Positions 35,751 to 45,472 of a DNA stretch of 64,000 nucleotides are shown here, piece after piece. The notes below the pieces were generated by a model. The model did not search any database and was not told where the DNA came from. It saw nothing but the letters and a program-made list of their open reading frames with translations. The stretch is from an uncultured Paracoccaceae bacterium (GTDB taxonomy: Bacteria > Pseudomonadota > Alphaproteobacteria > Rhodobacterales > Rhodobacteraceae): the NCBI GenBank assembly GCA_947497185.1, contig CANMFL010000001.1, forward strand, positions 434,001 to 498,000. The letters are read 5' to 3'. Numbering within the stretch: the stretch's first letter is position 1; each line of letters starts with the position of its first letter. The translations under genes were made by a program, and so were the position numbers.

Positions 35751-37061
35751 GTGCGGACACGGATAACGAACCGTATTCATCATTGGCTTGAGCAATATTT
35801 TCCAGAAAAGCGCCTCTTTTTGCGCTCGGACTCGGAAACGCGGTTCATTCGGTTAATGCCTGAAACACAATTGGTCGCTTGGGCTGGTAGCATTGTTGTC
35901 GTCGCTTGGACGATCATCGCAACCGCCATTTTGTTAATGGATAGCATCGGCTCCGGCAATTTCCGCGCACAGGCCCAACGTGACCAAATGGTCTACGAAC
36001 ACCGCCTGAACGCCCTGTCCGCTGAACGCGACGCCCGCGCTGACGAAGCGATGGCCGCGCAAGAGCGGTTCAGCTCTGCATTGGATCAAATCTCGATCAT
36101 GCAAAGCGAACTCTTGAACACCGAAGATAAACGCCGCGAATTGGAAACGGGTCTTGAGGTTGTGCAAACGACGCTGCGCAACACCATGCGCGAGCGTGAA
36201 GATGCCCGCGACCAATTGGCTGAACTGGCCGCAGACGGGGCCGACCCAGCCGCCATGAGCGCGATCAGCGAAGAGGCAAATGGCACCGTTGAATTGCTCG
36301 CCTCCGCCCTCGCACAGACCTCCGAAGAGCGCGACTTGATCGCTGAAGATGCGCAGTTCGCGATTGAACGCGCCTCAGAGATCGAACTCGAACTGCGCCT
36401 GTTGCACGACAAAAACGACGAAATCTTCCGCCAGCTGGAAGAAGCCATGATGGTCTCAGTCGAGCCGCTGGACGATATGTTCCGCGCCGCTGGCATGAAC
36501 CCTGACACGTTGCTCGCACAAGTCCGTCGCGGCTATTCCGGCCAAGGTGGCCCACTGACACCGCTGTCGTTCTCGACACGTGGCGGCGCACCTGATCCAG
36601 ACGCATCTCGCGCGAACGAAATCCTTGGATCGCTTGACCGAATCAACCTCTACCGGATCGCAGCAGAACGCGCGCCGTTTGATATTCCGATCAAAGACAA
36701 CTTCCGTTTCACATCAGGTTTTGGCCAACGCTGGGGCCGCTTGCATGCTGGCACAGACTTTGCCGGTCCAGTTGGCACACCGATCTATGCCACTGCTGAC
36801 GGTGTTGTAACTTTCGCTGGTTGGTCTTCGGGCTATGGTCGTCTTGTAAAGATCCAACACGAGTTCGGAATCGAGACACGGTACGCCCACCAGAGCAGAC
36901 TCCGTGTTAGCGTTGGACAAAGGGTCTCGCGCGGCGAACGAATTGGTGATATGGGAAATTCTGGACGGTCTACCGGATCGCACTTGCATTACGAAGTCCG
37001 CGTTGGCGGGCAACCCGTCAACCCAATGATTTACATAAGAGCTGGACAAGATGTTTTCTAA
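35751..37061 (+). CDS. Membrane-anchored LytM (M23) peptidase with coiled coil
   Basis: A 436-residue protein: short cytoplasmic start, membrane helix at about 48-68 (WAGSIVVVAWTIIATAILLM), a periplasmic coiled coil (about 75-235), and a C-terminal M23 domain with intact zinc ligands (HAGTDF; GSHLHYEV). It probably cuts peptidoglycan cross-links. GTG 35751 (VRTRITNRIHHWLEQYFPEKR) follows AAGAGGTCGACAC and matches relatives as I recall them; the frame opens earlier at GTG 35709. It overlaps the bactofilin gene by 11 bases, a pairing linked to cell shape in other bacteria. Confidence 0.92.
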   Translation: MRTRITNRIHHWLEQYFPEKRLFLRSDSETRFIRLMPETQLVAWAGSIVVVAWTIIATAILLMDSIGSGNFRAQAQRDQMVYEHRLNALSAERDARADEAMAAQERFSSALDQISIMQSELLNTEDKRRELETGLEVVQTTLRNTMREREDARDQLAELAADGADPAAMSAISEEANGTVELLASALAQTSEERDLIAEDAQFAIERASEIELELRLLHDKNDEIFRQLEEAMMVSVEPLDDMFRAAGMNPDTLLAQVRRGYSGQGGPLTPLSFSTRGGAPDPDASRANEILGSLDRINLYRIAAERAPFDIPIKDNFRFTSGFGQRWGRLHAGTDFAGPVGTPIYATADGVVTFAGWSSGYGRLVKIQHEFGIETRYAHQSRLRVSVGQRVSRGERIGDMGNSGRSTGSHLHYEVRVGGQPVNPMIYIRAGQDVF

Positions 37062-37545
37062 AAGCAAAATCAACGAACCTGCGCCAAAGGCCGGCGACAA
37101 GAAACCTGCAACAGAAACTGCAGCGGCAACACCGCCTGCGACATCTGGGTCAGATTTCAAATCATCTGCGCCAAAATCCAAGCCGCCAGCGTCTACGCTG
37201 TCCGCTGATCTGGTAATCACAGGCAACATCAAAACAACCGGCGACATCATCGTTGAAGGTCAAGTTGATGGCGATATCCGCGCGCACCTGCTGACTGTTG
37301 GCGAAGGCGCCACTGTTAAAGGTGAAGTTGTTGCTGACGATGTTGTGGTCAATGGCCGCGTTGTTGGCCGTGTACGCGGTCTGAAAGTACGCCTGACAGC
37401 GACTGCGCGTGTTGAGGGTGACATCATCCACAAAACAATCGCCATCGAATCCGGTGCGCATTTTGAAGGCTCTGTTCAGCGTCAGGACGATCCACTGTCC
37501 ACTGCTGGTGCAGCACCAAAAGCGAAGATGCCAGAACCTAAGTAA
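37051..37545 (+). CDS. Bactofilin
   Basis: A 164-residue polymer-forming bactofilin. The central beta-helix (about 50-145) shows the regular LVITGNIKTTGDIIVEGQVDGDI pattern, flanked by proline- and alanine-rich disordered tails. Bactofilins form filaments on the inner membrane and position wall enzymes. The gene overlaps the LytM peptidase gene, so the two products are probably made together and the peptidase is the likely client. A strong terminator follows. Confidence 0.95.
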   Translation: MFSKSKINEPAPKAGDKKPATETAAATPPATSGSDFKSSAPKSKPPASTLSADLVITGNIKTTGDIIVEGQVDGDIRAHLLTVGEGATVKGEVVADDVVVNGRVVGRVRGLKVRLTATARVEGDIIHKTIAIESGAHFEGSVQRQDDPLSTAGAAPKAKMPEPK

Positions 37546-37577
37546 GCGCCGCACCCTACCCTGCGGCCTCAAAGAAC

Positions 37578-37610
37578 AAAGCCTCCTGCGTCAAACGCAG
37601 GAGGCTTTTT
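37578..37610 (+). terminator. Intrinsic terminator after the bactofilin gene
   Basis: GCCTCCTGCG and CGCAGGAGGC form a perfect ten-base stem around TCAAA, with AAA before it and five T residues after. Confidence 0.93.
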
Positions 37611-37669
37611 CATTGGTTAGGGTGTCGGTCCCCTATGCAGCAACCCGATAGCGCCACATAGGGAAAGCG

Positions 37670-38305
37670 TTATCTCGTGCCGTAGAAGATGCCAGCAGCG
37701 CCCTCGGAATCAAACGCACCACCAACAGTGCTGTCGCCATAGAACCCGCCGGTGAAGGCAGTTTCGACGTTTTTGTATTCGATCTCCCCAATGATGCTTC
37801 CGTCTGTTGCCACATCGCCGTCGACTTCGAACGCGCTGCCGTCAGGGGTCTCGATATCGCGATCCGCGAAATCATACACGAGGGTCAAAGGGCCGCTCAC
37901 CGACGTCGTTGCTGTGTTGTGGCTATAGCGGCCTTCAAACGTCGCGTTGCCTTTGGGTGCTGTGCCGATTGTACCGTCGATCCCCGAGAATGCGACGCCA
38001 TCAGAGATACCACCCAAAAGCGTGACATCATCATTCACAAAGCTGTTGGCGCGGTGTGTCCCATTTATCCATGCGACTTGTTGGTTAAGGATTACGTTTG
38101 ACGCTGGCAGCTCGATCACGTTGCCATCGTCCACAATGCTAAAGCTACCATCCGCATTTGCTGTGATGGCGCCACGGTTATTTGTGCTGACTGTATTTCC
38201 CGGGATCGTTGGGTTGCTGCTGATGATCGTGGTTGTGCTGCTGCTTCCGCCGCACGCACTTAGCAAAGTCACGGCCGCAAGCGCGGTCATTGTCATTGTC
38301 TTCAT
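37670..38305 (-). CDS. Predicted barrel lipoprotein, tandem copy 2
   Basis: A 211-residue lipoprotein (MKTMTMTALAAVTLLSAC, Cys18) with a GGSSSTTT linker. The body shows KGNATFEGRYSH, LVYDFADRDIETPDGSAFEV and C-terminal GGFYGDSTVGGAFDSEGAAGIFYGTR. It is clearly paralogous to the neighbouring gene at 38501: both start MKTMT, share the E-V-D-G-D/E segment and end in FYGT. The C-terminal half is a small TbpB-like beta-barrel by pattern. Function unknown; the tandem copies suggest an expanding surface-protein family. Confidence 0.8.
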   Translation of the reverse strand: MKTMTMTALAAVTLLSACGGSSSTTTIISSNPTIPGNTVSTNNRGAITANADGSFSIVDDGNVIELPASNVILNQQVAWINGTHRANSFVNDDVTLLGGISDGVAFSGIDGTIGTAPKGNATFEGRYSHNTATTSVSGPLTLVYDFADRDIETPDGSAFEVDGDVATDGSIIGEIEYKNVETAFTGGFYGDSTVGGAFDSEGAAGIFYGTR

Positions 38306-38478
38306 AACATCTTTTCCTTGTTAACGTTCACACGGTGCAATCGCACCAATTCGCTTTAAAACACAACGAAGACGGACGGTGTAGCCGTCACGCCTTCAAA
38401 ATACAATTCCTATTGAATATCTCGTGTTGCGGCCTCGTGTTCCGAATAAGGGACCACAAGACCGCAATTTATCGCCTT

Positions 38479-38496
38479 ACCCGCCAAGCGGCGGGT
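38479..38496 (-). terminator. Hairpin between the two tandem lipoprotein genes
   Basis: ACCCGCC and GGCGGGT form a seven-base stem around AAGC, five bases after the stop codon of the upstream lipoprotein gene on the minus strand. There is no T-run, so it may stabilise or only weakly terminate the transcript. Confidence 0.4.
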
Positions 38497-38500
38497 CGAC

Positions 38501-39118
38501 TTATTGCTTCGTGCCGTAGAACATGCCGGATGCATTTCCGTCGTCGAAAACACCGCCAACAGTGGCGTCGCCGTAAAACCCGCCAGTAAAGCCTGTCTCA
38601 ACTTCGTTATATTCGACAGTTCCGTAAATAGTCCCATCGGCTGCAATTTCACCGTCGACCTCGAATTCGCTGCCGTCAGCTGTCTCAAGGTCGTTTTCGA
38701 CAAAGTCGTATTCCAAGATCACGTTGCCAATGTTCGACCCGCTTGTTGTGCTGTAAATATATGAACCAGAGAAAGTCGCTTCCCCCTCAGGTGCATCGTC
38801 CGCTGTACCAATTATGCTCGAGAATGGAGCGTCCTCTGAAAATCCGCTAATGAGCGTTACATCGTCGTTTGCGAAACTAATAATGCTCAAATTTGCCGCT
38901 TCGTCACCTGAAGTAAGTACCCCACTATTGGCGATCATACTTGCATCAAGCTCAATTGTTTCGCCGTTATCGACGAGAGTGTAGCTGCCGTCGTCATTTA
39001 CGGTAACATCACCACGATCACCCGCAGACTCTGGAATATGAAATGGATTGCTACCGCTTCCGCCACATGCGCCTAACAGTGTTACGGTCGCAAGCGCAGT
39101 CAAAGTCATTGTTTTCAT
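38501..39118 (-). CDS. Predicted barrel lipoprotein, tandem copy 1
   Basis: A 205-residue lipoprotein (MKTMTLTALATVTLLGAC, Cys18). Signature strands are EGEATFSGSYIY and LEYDFVENDLETADGSEFEV, and it ends GGFYGDATVGGVFDDGNASGMFYGTKQ, nearly matching its neighbour at 37670. ATG 39118 follows TTAGGAGTGAACTAC; the earlier GTG at 39127 lies inside that ribosome site and is rejected. The start is 15 bp after the prfB stop codon, so it may be read with prfB. Confidence 0.8.
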   Translation of the reverse strand: MKTMTLTALATVTLLGACGGSGSNPFHIPESAGDRGDVTVNDDGSYTLVDNGETIELDASMIANSGVLTSGDEAANLSIISFANDDVTLISGFSEDAPFSSIIGTADDAPEGEATFSGSYIYSTTSGSNIGNVILEYDFVENDLETADGSEFEVDGEIAADGTIYGTVEYNEVETGFTGGFYGDATVGGVFDDGNASGMFYGTKQ

Positions 39119-39133
39119 GTAGTTCACTCCTAA

Positions 39134-40261
39134 TTAGTCGTCAGCCGTCGCATCAGCCCGGCTCATTCCAGATACATCCATGGCGAGAGTAGCAGCCATC
39201 AGACCGTCCAGATCGCCATCAAGAACACCTTGCGTATCGGATGTCTCATAGCGGGTCCGCAAGTCCTTAACCATCTGATATGGTTGCAAGACATAAGACC
39301 TGATCTGATTACCCCAACCGGCATCACCAGCGTTCTCATGCACTTCGTTAACCAATGCAGACCGTTTATCAAGTTCAATCTGATACAACCTGGATTTGAG
39401 CGCTTTCATGGCAATTTCACGGTTCTGGTGCTGTGACTTCTCGGATGATGTGACCACGATCCCAGTCGGGTGGTGGGTGATCCGGACCGCAGAATCGGTG
39501 GTGTTGACGTGCTGACCACCCGCACCGGACGACCGGTAGGTATCCAGACGAATATCCGACGGGTTCACGTCAATTTCGATATTATCATCGACCACCGGAT
39601 ACACCTTCACAGAGGTAAAAGACGTGTGCCGTTTTGCGGCACTATCAAATGGCGAAATGCGGACCAAACGGTGCACCCCGCTTTCGGATTTCAGCCAGCC
39701 ATAGGCATTCAACCCGCTGATTTTGTAAGACGCGGATTTGATGCCCGCCTCTTCACCCGGGGTCGTGGATTGCAGTTCGACCTTGTAGCCTTTGCGCTCG
39801 GCCCAGCGAACATACATCCGCGCCAGCATCGACGCCCAATCGCACGACTCGGTGCCACCCGCGCCTGAGTTGATTTCAAGGAACGTGTCGTTTGCGTCAG
39901 CTTCACCGTCCAGCAGCGCTTCGAGCTCTTTCTTGGCGGCGACTTCGGCAAGCGCGGTGATCGCATCTTCGGCCTCGGCGACAACTTCGGCGTCGTCTTC
40001 CATTTCGCCCAACTCGATCAGGTCAACCGTGTCGGTCAGTTCCTGTTTCAGCGTCTCGTAGCTGTCGATCCCGTCCACCAGTGCCTGACGATCGCGCATC
40101 AGCTTTTGCGCCGCTGTCGCGTCGTCCCACAGGTTCGGATCTTCAACGCGGGCATTGAATTCTTCCAAGCGGTGCGGCGCGGTTTCGTAATCCAACCGCT
40201 GCGCCAGCAACGCCAACGACTTTTCAATCGCTACAATCGTGTTCTGTGTCTCAGCGCGCAT
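39134..40261 (-). CDS. prfB: Peptide chain release factor 2
   Basis: A 375-residue RF2 recognising UGA and UAA stop codons. The GGQ loop ([17 protein letters not shown]) and the stop-recognition segment with SPF ([15 protein letters not shown]) are present. Unlike E. coli prfB there is no in-frame UGA frameshift site: one uninterrupted frame runs from ATG 40261 (MRAETQN). PBP1A lies about 100 bp upstream on the same strand. Confidence 0.97.
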   Translation of the reverse strand: MRAETQNTIVAIEKSLALLAQRLDYETAPHRLEEFNARVEDPNLWDDATAAQKLMRDRQALVDGIDSYETLKQELTDTVDLIELGEMEDDAEVVAEAEDAITALAEVAAKKELEALLDGEADANDTFLEINSGAGGTESCDWASMLARMYVRWAERKGYKVELQSTTPGEEAGIKSASYKISGLNAYGWLKSESGVHRLVRISPFDSAAKRHTSFTSVKVYPVVDDNIEIDVNPSDIRLDTYRSSGAGGQHVNTTDSAVRITHHPTGIVVTSSEKSQHQNREIAMKALKSRLYQIELDKRSALVNEVHENAGDAGWGNQIRSYVLQPYQMVKDLRTRYETSDTQGVLDGDLDGLMAATLAMDVSGMSRADATADD

Positions 40262-40358
40262 GGATGATTTCCGCAAATTTGGTGTGATTACAAAGGATGA
40301 AAGCTAGGGGTGTGATAGCTCGGGCGATGTGTCCGGCGCAACCCGCCGGACAATCTCG

Positions 40359-42887
40359 TTAGTACAGACCGCCAGAGGACAGCGTGCCAAAGGTCGCCCG
40401 TGGGCCAACCGTCGCCGTGCCGCCAGTCGATGTTGTGACCTGACGGGACGCCTGCGGGATTTCTTCGAACAACGGCAAGTTGGCGGACACGCCAAAGCCA
40501 CCGTCAAAGGTAATGCCGAACACTGGTTCTTCGCCTGGACGGAAACATTCCGCGATCACGTTGTCGCCTGTGGCACCATCCGGCAATTTTGCGCCAGAGA
40601 AACGGTCGATGCGAATAAACTGACAGTCACTCGGCGTACGGAACGCACCGCCACCGAATTTATCAACGGCCTTCGTCATAAAGCGGTTAAACACCGGACC
40701 ACAGGTGCCGCCACCCGACGCGCCACGCATCGTGCGCGGTGTATCATAGCCGATGTAGCAACCCGCTACGATGTTCGACGAGAAGCCCACGAACCACACG
40801 TCTTTGGTGTCGTTGGTGGTCCCTGTCTTACCCGCGATAGGTACAGATTGGTTAATGCTGCGACGCGCGGTGCCGCGATCCACAACGCCCTGCATCATGG
40901 ATGTCAGCTGGTACGCGGTGATTTCGTTCATCACACGTTCACGGTTCGACACGATACGCGGGGCTTCACCAGAGGCCAGCTCATACCCGCTACAGTTCAC
41001 GCAATTACGCTGGTCATGTTGGTAAACAGTCTCGCCGTAGCGATCCTGCACGCGGTCCACCAGCGTCGGCTCAACCCGTTCACCGCCATTCGCAAACATC
41101 GCATAGGCGGCAACCATCTTGAACACGGTGGTCTCATCCGACCCGAGCGACGCCGCCAAAACGCGGTTCATCTTGTCATAAACGCCAAAGCGTTCCGCAT
41201 ATTCAGCAACTGTCCCCATGCCGATTTCTTGGGCCAAACGAATGGTCATCAAGTTCCGGGACTGTTCAATCCCTGTCCGCAACGGGGTCGGACCGTAGAA
41301 CTGGTTAGATGCGTTTTGCGGACGCCACACACCCTGCGGGGTGTTAATCTCAATCGGGCTATCCACCACAATGGTCGCAGGCGTATAGCCGGAATCGAGG
41401 GCAGCGGCATAAACAAACGGTTTGAACGACGAACCGGGCTGACGCATCGCTTGGGTGGCGCGGTTAAAGACCGAGTTCTGATAAGAGAACCCGCCCTGCA
41501 TCGCCAAAACACGACCCGTGTTGACGTCCATCGCCATGAAACCGCCCTGCACTTCGGGCACCTGACGCAATGTCCAACGGATAAACGCGCCGTCGCTGTC
41601 TTGGGTCATGCGGCGGACGTGAACCACGTCACCGGGTTCAAAATTGTCAAAGAAGTTGCCGCGCATCCATTGGATATCTTCGCGTGGCACAACCTGCGGT
41701 TCGGCCTCCGTAGAGACGATCCCTTCAACACCAATCCGTAACTGATTGTCGGAAATTTCCAGAACAACCGCAGGATGCCATTCGTTCTCAAGTTGGATGT
41801 CACGGGCAACACGCACATCGGACAAAGCACTGCGCCATGCAGCCTCGTCGGTCAGCGTCTCAACAGGAACCGATTTTCCAGTGCCGCGCCAAACGCCCAA
41901 GCCACGGTCGAACTGCTCAAGCGAGATTTGCAGCGATTCTGCCGCGACCTTTTGCAGCTCTTCATCAATCGTGGCGCGGATCGACAGACCACCGTTAAAG
42001 AATTCTTCCTCGCCAAAGTTCACGCTCAACTGACGGCGAATTTCGTCGGTGAAATAGTCTCGCGGCGGACGTTCGTCAAAGTGGGACGGGAAATCGCCAC
42101 CCTGCACTGTGCGCAGCGGATCAGCCTTTGCGACTTCCCATTCTTCGTCAGTGATATAGCCGTTTTCATGCATCTCGCGCAGGATAAACGCGCGGCGCTC
42201 CAGCGCATCTTCGCGGTTGCGCACCGGATGATAACTATAGGGTGCTTTCGGGTGAACGGCGAGGAACGCCGCCTCGGCAGGGCTCAACTCGCTGAGTGAT
42301 TTGTTGAAATAACTCTGCGCCGCAGCCGTCACACCAAAGGACCGCACACCAAGGTCGATCTCGTTCAGGTACAGTTCCAGAACGCCTTCTTTTCCTAGCG
42401 TCTCTTCTAATCGTGGAGCCAGAATAAGCTCTTTGATCTTCCGCGAAATCCCGTCCAGACCGCGCCGCGATCCGTCCAGCAAAAAGTTCTTCGCGACCTG
42501 TTGCGTGATCGTCGAGGCCCCGCGCAATTCCTGACCGCGCGACTGAATAGCCTCAAGCAACGCTGACGCCATACCGCGTGGATCATAGCCCGGATGTGTG
42601 TAGAAATTCTTATCTTCGGCGGAAATAAACGCCTGCTTCACCAGATCGGGAATCTCTTCCGCAGGTGTAAACAACCGCCGTTCCGTCGCGAATTCGTCGA
42701 TGATTTTACCTTCGCCCGAATAAATCCGGCTGATGGTTTTCGGCGCATATTGCGACAGCACATCATAGGACGGCAGATCGCGCCCATAGACGTAAAAAAC
42801 GCCGCCCAAACCGAGCGCCGCAATGACAAGCCCGAATGTGAGCATCGTGAAGATGCCCCCGAAGAAAGAAAGTATAAACCGCAGCAA
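40359..42887 (-). CDS. mrcA: Penicillin-binding protein 1A
   Basis: An 842-residue bifunctional wall synthase. After one membrane helix (LTFGLVIAALGLGGVFYVYG) comes the glycosyltransferase domain (SAEDKNFYTHPGYDPRGM, RGASTITQQVAKNF) and then the transpeptidase domain with catalytic SSFK (RQPGSSFKPFVYAAAL), SRN (EQSRNLM) and KTGTT. I place the start at TTG 42887 behind AAAGGATTACGGGC, because a near-consensus promoter covers the alternative ATG at 42947. It follows the amidase gene; wall-synthesis genes are grouped here. Confidence 0.93.
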   Translation of the reverse strand: MLRFILSFFGGIFTMLTFGLVIAALGLGGVFYVYGRDLPSYDVLSQYAPKTISRIYSGEGKIIDEFATERRLFTPAEEIPDLVKQAFISAEDKNFYTHPGYDPRGMASALLEAIQSRGQELRGASTITQQVAKNFLLDGSRRGLDGISRKIKELILAPRLEETLGKEGVLELYLNEIDLGVRSFGVTAAAQSYFNKSLSELSPAEAAFLAVHPKAPYSYHPVRNREDALERRAFILREMHENGYITDEEWEVAKADPLRTVQGGDFPSHFDERPPRDYFTDEIRRQLSVNFGEEEFFNGGLSIRATIDEELQKVAAESLQISLEQFDRGLGVWRGTGKSVPVETLTDEAAWRSALSDVRVARDIQLENEWHPAVVLEISDNQLRIGVEGIVSTEAEPQVVPREDIQWMRGNFFDNFEPGDVVHVRRMTQDSDGAFIRWTLRQVPEVQGGFMAMDVNTGRVLAMQGGFSYQNSVFNRATQAMRQPGSSFKPFVYAAALDSGYTPATIVVDSPIEINTPQGVWRPQNASNQFYGPTPLRTGIEQSRNLMTIRLAQEIGMGTVAEYAERFGVYDKMNRVLAASLGSDETTVFKMVAAYAMFANGGERVEPTLVDRVQDRYGETVYQHDQRNCVNCSGYELASGEAPRIVSNRERVMNEITAYQLTSMMQGVVDRGTARRSINQSVPIAGKTGTTNDTKDVWFVGFSSNIVAGCYIGYDTPRTMRGASGGGTCGPVFNRFMTKAVDKFGGGAFRTPSDCQFIRIDRFSGAKLPDGATGDNVIAECFRPGEEPVFGITFDGGFGVSANLPLFEEIPQASRQVTTSTGGTATVGPRATFGTLSSGGLY

Positions 42888-42918
42888 GCCCGTAATCCTT
42901 TTGGATTTGTTGGCCTCA

Positions 42919-42947
42919 ACTATACCTGCTCGGGTCGGGATGGTCAA
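42919..42947 (-). promoter_or_regulatory. Sigma-70 promoter of mrcA
   Basis: On the minus strand TTGACC (42947-42942), 17 bp, TATAGT (42924-42919) is a near-consensus promoter. Transcription would start about 25 bases before the TTG start codon at 42887. It overlaps the longer frame's ATG, which argues against that start. Confidence 0.65.
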
Positions 42948-43007
42948 AAGCCGATTGGGGGGAAACCTGCCGCTTTTGGCCTAATTCCAGCCGCGTCCCG
43001 TGACGTT

Positions 43008-44213
43008 TTATTGACGCACCAAAGGCGCACGCGCGGCCTCGTCCTGCTCCCATACGAGAACGCTTGCGACGATGCCTTCAACGATGCGGGCGCGGCCCGC
43101 GCGGGTCGACAGAATTTCGCGGTCGCTGGCGTTGGACAAGAACCCGACCTCGATCAAAACCGACGCAAAATCAGGGGCATTGAGCACGGCCAAGCGCCCC
43201 TCGCGCCGTGGTCTTGAATTCAAACGCGCCCCTGCGTCACGCAATCCAGTCACAACGTGTTCGGCAAAACGCTGGCTTTGCGGTTCGGTCTCGGCCCGTG
43301 CGAGATCCATTAAAACCGTCGCGACGCGGTCATCTTGATCCGACAAATCAACACCTGCGAGCAGATCACCCCGTTCGTGCCGCTCGGCCATGCGCGTCGC
43401 AGCCCGATCAGAGCCTTCGTCGCTCAACGTGTAAATCGACGCCCCTCGCGCCTCGTCCACTTCTAACGCATCGGCATGAAGCGAGATTAACAAATCAGCC
43501 TTCACCGCCCGCGCAATCGACATCCGCCCTTCTAACGGGACAAAAACGTCGGCCTCACGGGTCAAAATCGCCCGCACACGGCCCGTCCTGTTCAACCCTT
43601 CAGCGACCTCGACGGCCAACTGCAGCATCAAATCCGCCTCTTGCACACCACCTTGAATAGCGCCCGGATCAACACCACCATGACCGGGATCAACCACCAC
43701 GGTTAACGGCCCATCCTCGGTCGTAGGCGCGGGCAAACTTGGCAGTGCCTTTGCCACATCCCACGCTGTACTGGCTGGCGCACCGGATTTCTCTGCGAAT
43801 GTTTCAGCACTCACACGGTCGAAATTCAACGTCAAATTCGCGGTGCCATCTATCTGATTTGAAACGATTTCTGCCGTTTCCAGCACAACCGGTTCCGTCA
43901 AATCAACAACCAACCGCGACCAGCCTTGCTGGAACGCGCCAAAGCGCACGTCGCCCGCGATTTGCGATTGATCCAACTGCGCCTTATCGGTGCCAGTCCA
44001 GTCGATTTCACGAAAATCCACAACCAATCTGCGCGGTTCGTCCAAGGTAAAAACGCGGTACGGCACGACTTGGGTTAACCCAAGATTAAGCTGCATCCCA
44101 CCGCGGGTATCTGTGATCGCACTATCCGCATGAACAACACGCGCCAAGCCGCTGAAATCCTGTGGTAAAGCTGGCGTGGCAAAAGTCAAAAATGCGATCA
44201 CATAGCGAATCAC
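43008..44213 (-). CDS. N-acetylmuramoyl-L-alanine amidase (AmiC-like)
   Basis: A 401-residue periplasmic amidase: signal peptide (MIRYVIAFLTFATPALPQ), an AMIN domain (about 20-140), then an Amidase_3 catalytic domain with zinc ligands in VVDPGHGGVDPGA and SLHADALE and a catalytic glutamate in VLIEVGFLSN. It removes stem peptides from peptidoglycan, usually at division. It overlaps the upstream aminotransferase gene by four bases and precedes mrcA. Confidence 0.94.
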   Translation of the reverse strand: MIRYVIAFLTFATPALPQDFSGLARVVHADSAITDTRGGMQLNLGLTQVVPYRVFTLDEPRRLVVDFREIDWTGTDKAQLDQSQIAGDVRFGAFQQGWSRLVVDLTEPVVLETAEIVSNQIDGTANLTLNFDRVSAETFAEKSGAPASTAWDVAKALPSLPAPTTEDGPLTVVVDPGHGGVDPGAIQGGVQEADLMLQLAVEVAEGLNRTGRVRAILTREADVFVPLEGRMSIARAVKADLLISLHADALEVDEARGASIYTLSDEGSDRAATRMAERHERGDLLAGVDLSDQDDRVATVLMDLARAETEPQSQRFAEHVVTGLRDAGARLNSRPRREGRLAVLNAPDFASVLIEVGFLSNASDREILSTRAGRARIVEGIVASVLVWEQDEAARAPLVRQ

Positions 44214-45355
44214 GCTTGGCGTCCCTGCATGAATGCCGCGAGCCGCGTTAAGCCTTCGGTCATATCCGCCGTGCTACGTGCATAGGAAAACCGCAACCAA
44301 TGGTGGCCGCGAATGGGGTCAAAATCCAGACCCGGCGTCACGGCAACACCCGCTTGCTCCAAAATCTCGCCCGCAAATGCGAGCGCATCGTCGGTATAGT
44401 CGGACACGTCCGCATATACATAAAACGCACCATCCGGCGGGGCGAACTTGGTAAATCCAGCCGCCTGCAAGCCGTCAATCATCAACTGCCTGTTGGCCGT
44501 ATAGACCGCGATATTCTGCTGTAGCTCTGCATCGCAATCCATTGAATACAATGCCAAACGTTGCGCCGCATGGGGGGCACAGATGAACATATTCTGCGCC
44601 AACCGTTCCACGATACGCACGTGATCTTCGGGGACGATCATCCAACCAACGCGCCAGCCTGTCATCGAAAAATACTTCGAAAACGAGTTAATCACGTAAA
44701 CGTTATCCGTGACCTCTAACGCCGAAACTGCCCGCCGATCATATCCCAAACCGTGGTAAATCTCGTCCGAAATTAGCGCCGCACCACCCGCTTCGCAGGC
44801 CTGCGCCAACGCCGCGAGTTCATCGCGGTCCAGCATCGTGCCCGTCGGGTTTGCAGGCGACGCCACGATCAATCCCGCGAGATCATGGTCCGCAACCGCA
44901 CTTGGCTGCGGCTGAAAGCGGTCCGCTAATGTCGTTTGAATATCGACAGGCGTCAAACCAACAGCCTTGAGAATTTGACGGTAAGACGGGTAGCACGGCG
45001 TGCCCAGCCCCACCTTTTCTGCGTTATCAAACAAGGCACTAAACGCCAAAAGAAAGGCACCAGACGCGCCCGACGTGATCACCACACGGTTCGGGTCGAT
45101 GTCCACATCGTACCAGTCGCGGTAATGCTGCGATATCCGCGCACGCAGTTCTGGCAGGCCAAGCCCAACAGTATAGCCCAGCGGATCATCGAGATCAGCC
45201 GCCAGCCGCGCACGCGCCTCGGCGGGCGCACCGGTTCCCGGTTGTCCCACTTCCATGTGGATAATGTGACGACCTGCGGCCTCTAATTTTCGCGCGGTTT
45301 CCATCACGTCCATTACGATGAATGGATCGACCATGCCACGAGTTGAATGACGCAT
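44210..45355 (-). CDS. PLP-dependent class I/II aminotransferase
   Basis: A 381-residue fold-type I aminotransferase. HMEVGQPGTGAP at the start, SPANPTGTML, SDEIYHGLGY and the PLP-lysine region NSFSKYFSMTGWRVGW (aspartate/tyrosine aminotransferase-like) are visible. The substrate cannot be decided; relatives act on aspartate, aromatic or branched amino acids. It shares a four-base overlap with the amidase gene. Confidence 0.93.
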   Translation of the reverse strand: MRHSTRGMVDPFIVMDVMETARKLEAAGRHIIHMEVGQPGTGAPAEARARLAADLDDPLGYTVGLGLPELRARISQHYRDWYDVDIDPNRVVITSGASGAFLLAFSALFDNAEKVGLGTPCYPSYRQILKAVGLTPVDIQTTLADRFQPQPSAVADHDLAGLIVASPANPTGTMLDRDELAALAQACEAGGAALISDEIYHGLGYDRRAVSALEVTDNVYVINSFSKYFSMTGWRVGWMIVPEDHVRIVERLAQNMFICAPHAAQRLALYSMDCDAELQQNIAVYTANRQLMIDGLQAAGFTKFAPPDGAFYVYADVSDYTDDALAFAGEILEQAGVAVTPGLDFDPIRGHHWLRFSYARSTADMTEGLTRLAAFMQGRQA

Positions 45356-45472
45356 CTGCTACCCTCATATTTTAGCGGAGTTTTGCACGTAAGCGCCCTG
45401 CGGCGTCAATGCCACTTGGCACCCCTCGCCCAATATGATTTTGAGGCCGCGACCCTCTTGAGGAAAGTTGAC

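Noticed and set aside
39134..40276. Programmed frameshift in prfB as in E. coli
   Set aside because: The frame is continuous from ATG 40261 with no internal UGA.
40329..41741. 470-residue plus-strand ORF opposite mrcA
   Set aside because: Shadow of the PBP1A transpeptidase domain; no ribosome site and shadow-like composition.
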